From assembly GCF_033807575.1 (NCBI RefSeq), contig NC_084703.1, positions 10,726,001 to 10,790,000 on the forward strand: a DNA stretch of 64,000 bases, written 5' to 3'. Positions 59,030 to 64,000 of this stretch are shown here, piece by piece. A model generated the notes under the pieces. It worked only from the letters and a program-made list of their open reading frames with translations. It was not told where the DNA came from and searched no databases. Both the position numbers and the translations under genes were made by a program. Numbering within the stretch: position 1 is the first letter of the stretch; the number at the start of each line of letters is the position of its first letter. Source of the DNA: Cydia pomonella. Its lineage: Eukaryota > Arthropoda > Insecta > Lepidoptera > Tortricidae.

Positions 59030-59162
59030 GACCACTACCAGGTGATTGTTTTTTGCTGTCCTGTTAATTTTTTTTCTACTAACACTTATTTTTAAATCTT
59101 AAATGTTTCTAACCACTATGGACCATTGTTGTCCATTGAATAAATAAATTGAAATTGAAATA
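59030..59162 (+). repeat. Possible retroposon 3' end
   Basis: GGACCATTGTTGTCCATTGA followed by ATAAATAAATTGAAATTGAAAT looks like an AATAAA signal with an (ATTGAA)n tail. GGACCATTGTTGTCC itself is a small hairpin. Confidence 0.4.
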
Positions 59163-59911
59163 TTTATCTAATCAATTCAAATTTGGAGCCTCTATGCAAC
59201 TCAAGGCCGCTCCCATTTTTTGACCCCTCAGTTGCAAATCTAATTATATTATAATAATATCACACACTATATACAAATTTGCTTATTCATGTACATTGCG
59301 TTAGTCGATGTAACAGTGCATGGAGTTAATTCACTTGGGGTTTCTGTTATTATAAAACTTCTAGTTAAGCAGAAATAACAAATAATCTAACTTTAAAATG
59401 CCTTCGTAATAACTTTGTGCAATGTATAGTTGCGATGTGATAGTATAAGTAGATTGATAAAAGTGGAGTTAAATTAACTCATTTACATTGTAAAATTATA
59501 CGCCGATTATAGCTATCGATAAAATAAAATTGCACTGTTAGCTGCAAAGACCGCATCACTGCCTCATCACATTGCTTAGATTATAAATACTCTTTAGTGC
59601 CTCCTTTTGTTAACTAAAATTCATTTATGAGACTCAAATAACAAATATGGTTGCTAGAAAGAGAGGGAAAATGCATACTTGTAAGCTAATCGAACGCTCG
59701 CAAAGTCTACAAACAAGCTCGCTGTCTACTATTAGACCAATAGTGGGACCGGATTTTTGCCCTATAAGTTTCGATAATTCTAAAGAGTGAAAAGTGATGT
59801 TTATCTGGTATGGGACATATTTTTAAGCATATTTGTAATATATGAAGAAAATTTAGAACGAGCGTTAGATATAAATAAGGTATTTATGTATTTTTATTGA
59901 TGAATTTTGAA
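59163..59911. other. No gene seen
   Basis: AT-rich with no terminal repeat or exon that I recognise. Confidence 0.4.
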
Positions 59912-60184
59912 TATTGAATTAAAGTACAAAATTTAAGCATCGTCTTTTATAATATGTATGAGGCTTTATGCTATCAAATTTTTAGAAAAAAAATCAACGT
60001 GCTACTTTGTCAAACTCAAATCAGCTTATTATTTTGTCAATATTGAATTAAAGTTTGAAAAATCCACAATATCATATCTAAATTCTTAAGTTAATAGGCA
60101 AGGCAAAAAATTAGAAGAATAGGATATGTGCTTTACAATTAATATGCGTTTTTTGTCCTGTAAGATCTAATATTGAATTAAAGT
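59912..60184 (+). repeat. 14-bp motif at 129/130-bp spacing
   Basis: TATTGAATTAAAGT occurs exactly at 59912, 60041 and 60171. The sequence between is clearly not identical, so this is either a very old tandem repeat in which only the motif is preserved or an ordered set of sites. The block ends about 115 bp before the GC-rich island at 60300. Confidence 0.65.
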
Positions 60185-60296
60185 CCGTAGAGATAAGTCT
60201 ATTACTATAAAATAATATATGCGGCCATTTTATGGGAAGGTAGAAATATCTGTGTGTAGCTTGCATTGTAATAGTAAAATCAACTTAAAAAGGCGC

Positions 60297-60430
60297 GAAA
60301 TTCATAACCACGCCGCGCTGGTCCGTCAACATGTCGGCTCGGCGCGCGGGAGCCTATCGTAGCCGACCTAGTGAGCGATAGATACCTCGCCCCGCCCGCG
60401 CCCCCCGCTCAGCTTCGCAAGCGCTGTTTG
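60297..60430. other. GC-rich island, possible promoter or repeat start
   Basis: A sharp switch from AT-rich to GC-rich sequence (CCGCGCTGGTCCGTCAACAT, CCCCGCCCGCGCCCCCCGCT). A short frame from ATG at 60320 ends after 16 codons. It could be the 5' UTR of the degenerate frame at 60534 or part of a transposable element. Confidence 0.4.
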
Positions 60431-60533
60431 TCTTTTCTTTCAAATCATTCATTTGTTTGTTTATCGTGCACATAAATTAGATGCGGACATTACATGAATT
60501 TAATTATAGAATAAAAGTTATTATGACTTCAAA

Positions 60534-60740
60534 ATGAGTGAAAAATGTTTGATATGTGTACTGTACTGTACTGACTTAGTAACAGAGAAAAAACGAAGAA
60601 TTGAGCAGTTAATAACTGCGAGCAAATAATCTTTCTTGGTGATGGGAAAGTTAAATATTTCTACGGGAAGGAGGAACTAGGTTTCCATAAAAAGTGTAGA
60701 TTATACATTGAGTCGAAGGCTATACCGGCGTACAAAAGAC
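60534..60740 (+). pseudogene. Degenerate small frame with CxxC...HxxxC pattern
   Basis: ATG at 60534 reads MSEKCLICVLYCTDLVTEKK, then RRIEQLITASK and a stop at 60627-60629. One base earlier in phase, the reading continues IIFLGDGKVKYFYGKEELGF, then HKKCRLYIESKAIPAYKRLM. Joining the two would need one indel near 60625. The CLIC and FHKKC pairs are spaced like the N-terminal zinc-binding module found in some insect mobile-element proteins. A MITE at 60758 follows directly. It is probably a broken transposon-derived gene start. No family is assigned. Confidence 0.45.
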
Positions 60741-60757
60741 TAATGGAGGTGGCATCA

Positions 60758-60869
60758 GAGGGCTTACCGCGAACCACGTTCGACGTGTTGCCTCCCTGTC
60801 ATACTTACGTACGAATTTACAAGTGCGACAGAGAGGTAACACGTCGAACGTGGTTCGCGATAGGCCCTC
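60758..60869. mobile_element. Short palindromic element with 42-bp arms
   Basis: GAGGGCTTACCGCGAACCAC with GTTCGACGTGTTGCCTCCCT pairs with GAGAGGTAACACGTCGAACG and TGGTTCGCGATAGGCCCTC around a 28-bp loop. The (C)TACCGCGAA start recalls family A, but the core differs. Confidence 0.8.
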
Positions 60870-61079
60870 AAATGTACAGCCAAGTGACGATGATGATTAC
60901 ATTTTCAAAACTTTTGTCTTTTGTTACCATTGTGTTAGCCGCCTGTACTTACTTTCAACATATATTAGTAGTTTATGTTACTGCTACATAATAAAATGCA
61001 TTAAAATACACGAGTGTGGGCTTAGGAAACGAACGAAGTGAGTTTCTTAAAAAGATCACACGAGTGTTTTAATGCCTAA
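60870..61079. other. No gene seen
   Basis: Short interval between the palindrome and the composite element. The frames crossing it lack motifs. Confidence 0.4.
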
Positions 61080-61543
61080 TTATCTTATACCTTTAAACGA
61101 GCAATTCTTGTATATATATATTTCCGGGATCTCGGAAACGGCTCTAACGATTTTGCTGAAATTAGGTATATGGGGGTTTTGGGGGTAAACAATCGATCTA
61201 GATTAGTCTTATGTTTGGGAAAACGCGTGTTTTCGAGTTTTCATGCGTTTTTCTTTCGACGCAGAATATGGTCGCTAATTTCGTGTTGCCGGCCACTGTC
61301 CGTCTGGTCCAGCGGGTTAAGACGCGGACTGCTAAACGAGTGTTACGGGTTCGAATCTCGCCTGGTGACTAACTTTTGTTTTTTTTTATATGTTCAATTT
61401 TATATATAATTTTTTAATTTTTATTGTGTTAGACAAGTTTAATTTAGTAAAAGAATGTAGTTAAGATTATCACCTATACACCACCATATTACAATAAATA
61501 GTTAGTTATAACCGAGCAAAGCTCGGTCGCCCAGGTACTGTAT
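61080..61543 (+). mobile_element. Composite repeat T, copy 1 (carries tRNA-like segment)
   Basis: It runs from TTATCTTATACCTTTAAACG to ACCGAGCAAAGCTCGGTCGC with CCAGGTACT. It contains GGGATCTCGGAAACGGCTCT, GGGGGTTTTGGGGGTA, a tRNA-like segment and the terminal hairpin ACCGAGC/GCTCGGT. The second copy lies 2.27 kb downstream in the same orientation with different flanks. Confidence 0.8.
61298..61369 (+). repeat. tRNA-Ser(GCU)-like segment within repeat T
   Basis: The 72-bp segment has an A-box-like TGGTCCAGCGGGTTAAGACG, an anticodon-loop-like GGACTGCTAAACG with GCT, and a good B box GGGTTCGAATCTCG. The order resembles serine tRNA (GCU). The acceptor and anticodon stems do not pair and the long serine variable arm is missing. 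So it is a SINE-type promoter head, not a functional tRNA gene. Confidence 0.65.
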
Positions 61544-61754
61544 AGTTATTGCAGGTAGTTCGCAATCACATTTTTAGCACAGGCATTATAAGAGAGGTAT
61601 GGGCATTGTAAATGTCATCTGGCTCTGTGTGGTAGGGCACAGCACAGCGGATGTCATTCCAGATCTAGAGCAGAACCCAACTGGGGAAGTACCTCCACCT
61701 TACAGAAAATCGCAGCCAAATAACACTAGACCCTACTCATAGTGTTGTGTTCCT

Positions 61755-61914
61755 GCCGGTAAGTAAGGTTGCCAGAGCTCAACGAGGGGTGGGAGGGTGT
61801 TAGGGTCGGCAACGCGCATGTAACTCCTCTGGAGTTGCAGGCGTACATAGGCTACGGATACTGCTTCCCATCAGGCAGGCCGTATGCTTGTTTGCCACCG
61901 ACGTAGTATAAAAA
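61755..61914 (+). mobile_element. Retroposon family R, longest copy
   Basis: GAGCTCAACGAGGGGTGGGA, GGGTCGGCAACGCGCATGTA, ACTCCTCTGGAGTTGCAGGC, CATCAGGCAGGCCGTATGCT and GCCACCGACGTAGTATAAAA. The order agrees with the 32.7-kb copy. The element is about 130-160 bp long and has no open frame. Confidence 0.7.
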
Positions 61915-62009
61915 TAATTTAAAAAAAACACACAATTAAAATATTTCATACGACATGTGCTAATTATTTGTCTCAGTGTAAACAAAAATATATCATAATT
62001 ATGATATCA

Positions 62010-62890
62010 ATTTTCAAATTTAAAATGGCGGACATGTTTTATAACTTATTTTAAGAAATTATGAGTAGTTTAAGACTTTAAAAAGCAAGAAATTGTTTCT
62101 TGCTTCTGTTTGTATATGTATCATGTAGTATTTGATGTTTTCATTATTTTTGAAAGTCCTCAGGGTGCCGATTACGAAAATGACATCCATTATGGAACCC
62201 AAGATGGCGGACATTCATTTTTCTTAAAAATCGGTATGGGTGTCATCTCCGAGGTTCTTCGAGATTCCGATTACGAAAATGACGTCCATTTTGCAATCCA
62301 AGATGGCGAACATTATTTTTTCTTAAAAATCGATATGGGTGTCATCTCCGAGGTTCCTCGGGGATCCGATTACGAAAATGACGTTCATTTTGAAATCCAA
62401 GATGGCGGAAATTGTTTTTTCTTAAGTCGATATGGGTGTCATATCCGAGGTTCCTCGGGATTCCGATTACGAAAATGACGTCTATTTTGAAATCCAAGAT
62501 GGCGGACATTAATTTTTCTTAAAAATCGATATGGGTGTCATCTCCGAGGTTCCTCGGGGTTCCGATTACGAAAATGACGTTCATTTTGAAATCCAAGATG
62601 GCGGACATTAATTTTTCTTAAAAATCGATATGGGTGTCATCTCCGAGGTTCCTCGGGGATCCGATTACGAAAATGACGTTCATTTTGAAATCCAAGATGG
62701 CGGAAATTATTTTTTCTTAAAAGTCGATATGGGTGTCATATCCGAGGTTCCTCAGGATTCCGATTACGAAAATGACGTCTATTTTGAAATCCAAGATGGC
62801 GGACATTATTTTTTCTTAAAAATCGATATGGGTGTCATCTCCGAGGTTCCTCGGGGTTCCAATTACAAAAATGACGTCAATTTTGGCGGT
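62010..62890 (+). repeat. 99-bp tandem array, eight units plus a decayed lead unit
   Basis: GATTACGAAAATGAC starts at 62170, 62269, 62368, 62465, 62564, 62663, 62762 and 62861 (last one altered), giving spacings of 99, 99, 97, 99, 99, 99 and 99 bp. Each unit has GGTGTCATCTCCGAGGTTCC, CATTTTGAAATCCAAGATGG and CGGACATTATTTTTTCTTAA. An older unit with AAATGGCGGACAT lies at 62020. The + strand is open for 33-residue repeats (MGVISEVPRGSDYENDV, then HFEIQDGG) over 62110-62478 and 62630-62917. It is broken by the 97-bp unit and by TAA in two units. AAGATGGCGGAC in every unit resembles a YY1/Pho core. Confidence 0.9.
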
Positions 62891-62924
62891 TCTTGTTGGT
62901 GCAGATTTCAAAAATAGAGACCAT

Positions 62925-63150
62925 TTTAGAATTAAAGGTGGTTGATATCACGGCTACACACATCGACACCCATTTCAAAAAGTAGCGTCCGCCATATTTA
63001 TTTTCAAAATAGATGCCATTTTTGAAATCCACACCCCTAAAATCCCAGAAAACAACACCCATGACGACTTTTTCAAAAAAGTGACGTCCGCCATCTTTAT
63101 TTCCAAAATGGACGTCATTTGTAAAATTAGTACACATACATCATACAACA
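62925..63150 (-). repeat. Two inverted, diverged units of the 99-bp repeat
   Basis: On the - strand this reads NDVHFGNKDGGRHFFEKVVM, then GVVFWDFRGVDFKNGIYF, then ENKYGGRYFLKW. This is the same 33-residue pattern as the + strand array but strongly diverged. TCCGCCAT cores lie at 62987 and 63088, about 101 bp apart. The array is thus followed by an inverted pair, with the arms converging near 62900. Confidence 0.8.
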
Positions 63151-63347
63151 TGAAAACTAAAAACATTTCCATCCTCTTTTGGGCAGTTGTGTAAGTCTGT
63201 GATAACCCTAGGTAGGTACGGAGACCTTGAGCGGTGTCGGCATTTACGCAAACATCAAAGGCGTCGGCCCACTGTTACTTTTTACACTGTGCTTTTAGTG
63301 TGTAAACGAAAACGTCACATGATATATCAAAAGAAAAGTTATTTTAT

Positions 63348-63915
63348 CTTATACCTTTAAACGAGCAATTCTTGTATATATATATAATTATATTTCTGTG
63401 ATCTCGGAAACGGCTCTAACGATTTCGCTGAAATTTGGTATATAGGGGTTTTGGGGGGTATACAATCTATCTAGATTAGTCTTATGTTTGGGAAAACGCG
63501 TGTTTTCGAGTTTTCATGCGTTTTTCTTTCGACGCAGAATATGGTCACTAATTTCGTGTTGCCGGCCACTGTCCGTCTGGTCCAGCGGGTTAAGACGCGG
63601 ACTGCTAAACGAGTGTTACGGGTTCGAATCTCGCCCGGTGACTAACTTATGTTTTTTTATATGTTCAAGTTTATATATAATTTTTTAATTTTTATTGTTT
63701 TACACAAGTTTAATTTAGTAAAAAAAAAAGACCTATGTAATAAGAGAAATCGACAATAGATGGCGTTACTTTGTGACAAGTGCTGTAAGGTTAAAATCGA
63801 TTGTAAATAATAATAATTGTCAGTTCACATTTTACTTTTTAAGTTTATGTACATTATCACCACCATATTACAATAAATAGTTATAACCGAGCAAAGCTCG
63901 GTCGCCCAGGTACTA
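63348..63915 (+). mobile_element. Composite repeat T, copy 2
   Basis: It has the same start, tRNA-like segment and ACCGAGCAAAGCTCGGTCGC end as copy 1. About 110 extra bases (63731-63840, starting GACCTATGTAATAAGAGAAA) lie between the AATTTAGTAAAA block and the ACCACCATATTACAATAAAT block. The flanks differ from copy 1, so the two look like independent insertions. Confidence 0.8.
63571..63642 (+). repeat. tRNA-Ser(GCU)-like segment, second copy
   Basis: It differs from 61298-61369 only at the end (TCGCCCGG instead of TCGCCTGG) and keeps the A-box-like and B-box words intact. As in the first copy, the stems do not fold into a tRNA. Confidence 0.65.
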
Positions 63916-64000
63916 TATTACTAACTGTACTAGGTTGCCTTTTTAACAAGTTGGTCCAGCCCATGGTTGCCTACATTTTATATAAAAATCGGTTAATCTA

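Noticed and set aside
61298..61369. Functional serine tRNA gene
   Set aside because: Acceptor and anticodon stems do not pair and the serine variable arm is missing; the same segment recurs inside a repeat.
62110..62478. 122-codon frame in the 99-bp array as a live gene
   Set aside because: Broken by the 97-bp unit and by TAA in two units; no promoter, intron or poly-A signal seen. Kept as a repeat with an interesting period.
55683..63150. CRISPR array
   Set aside because: The regular repeats are direct tandem units without unique spacers, and the context is a eukaryotic genome.

Overview
The window looks like AT-rich, gene-poor, transposon-laden DNA from an insect, most likely a moth or butterfly. 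The reasons are a mariner relic with DD37D spacing (mori-type), an RTE-like LINE with GC-poor codons, tRNA-derived SINEs with the layout common in Lepidoptera, short CCTAA runs matching the insect telomere unit, and dozens of short TA-flanked palindromic elements. No bacterial or organellar features, no CRISPR array and no intact rRNA or tRNA gene were seen.

Only two stretches look like host protein-coding exons, both on the + strand. They are 18631-18755 (41 codons plus 2 nt, donor GTAACA) and 28196-28386 (63 codons plus 2 nt, donor GTAAGT). Each is a GC-rich island, begins with an ATG preceded by an in-frame stop, and ends on a donor after two bases of a codon. Sharing that phase, they fit alternative first coding exons joined to the same exon beyond the window. 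On that model most of the window is promoter-proximal and first-intron DNA of one large + strand gene that I cannot identify.

Region by region. 1-18.6 kb: mariner relic (2033-2545, -), a deleted pogo-like transposon with both ends (4853-6190), nested fold-back elements (7667-8268), three copies of a 130-bp palindromic MITE, a 1-kb repeat with internal 290-bp duplications (12.8-13.9 kb), and two larger MITE-like elements (14340-15142, 16822-17242). 18.6-28.4 kb: the two exons, with SINEs and MITEs between. 28.4-51 kb: almost entirely repeats, including an RTE relic split by a retroposon with a target-site duplication (32.7-33.3 kb), a second LINE 3' end on the - strand (33337-33747), and many MITEs. 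51.0-53.5 kb: a 5'-truncated RTE-like LINE with a 12-bp target-site duplication and only two coding lesions. 53.5-64 kb: a 42-bp minisatellite (55683-55965), another LINE relic (57030-57265, -), a motif spaced at 130 bp upstream of a GC-rich island (59.9-60.4 kb), a 99-bp in-frame tandem array with an inverted partner (62.0-63.15 kb), and two flanking copies of a composite element carrying a tRNA-Ser(GCU)-like segment.

The most unusual signals are the phase-matched exon pair, the 33-residue-periodic array that stays open in both inverted arms, the three 14-mers spaced 129 and 130 bp apart, and the datable nested insertions. No new multi-gene system was found. All family names come from recognising motifs by eye, not from database searches.
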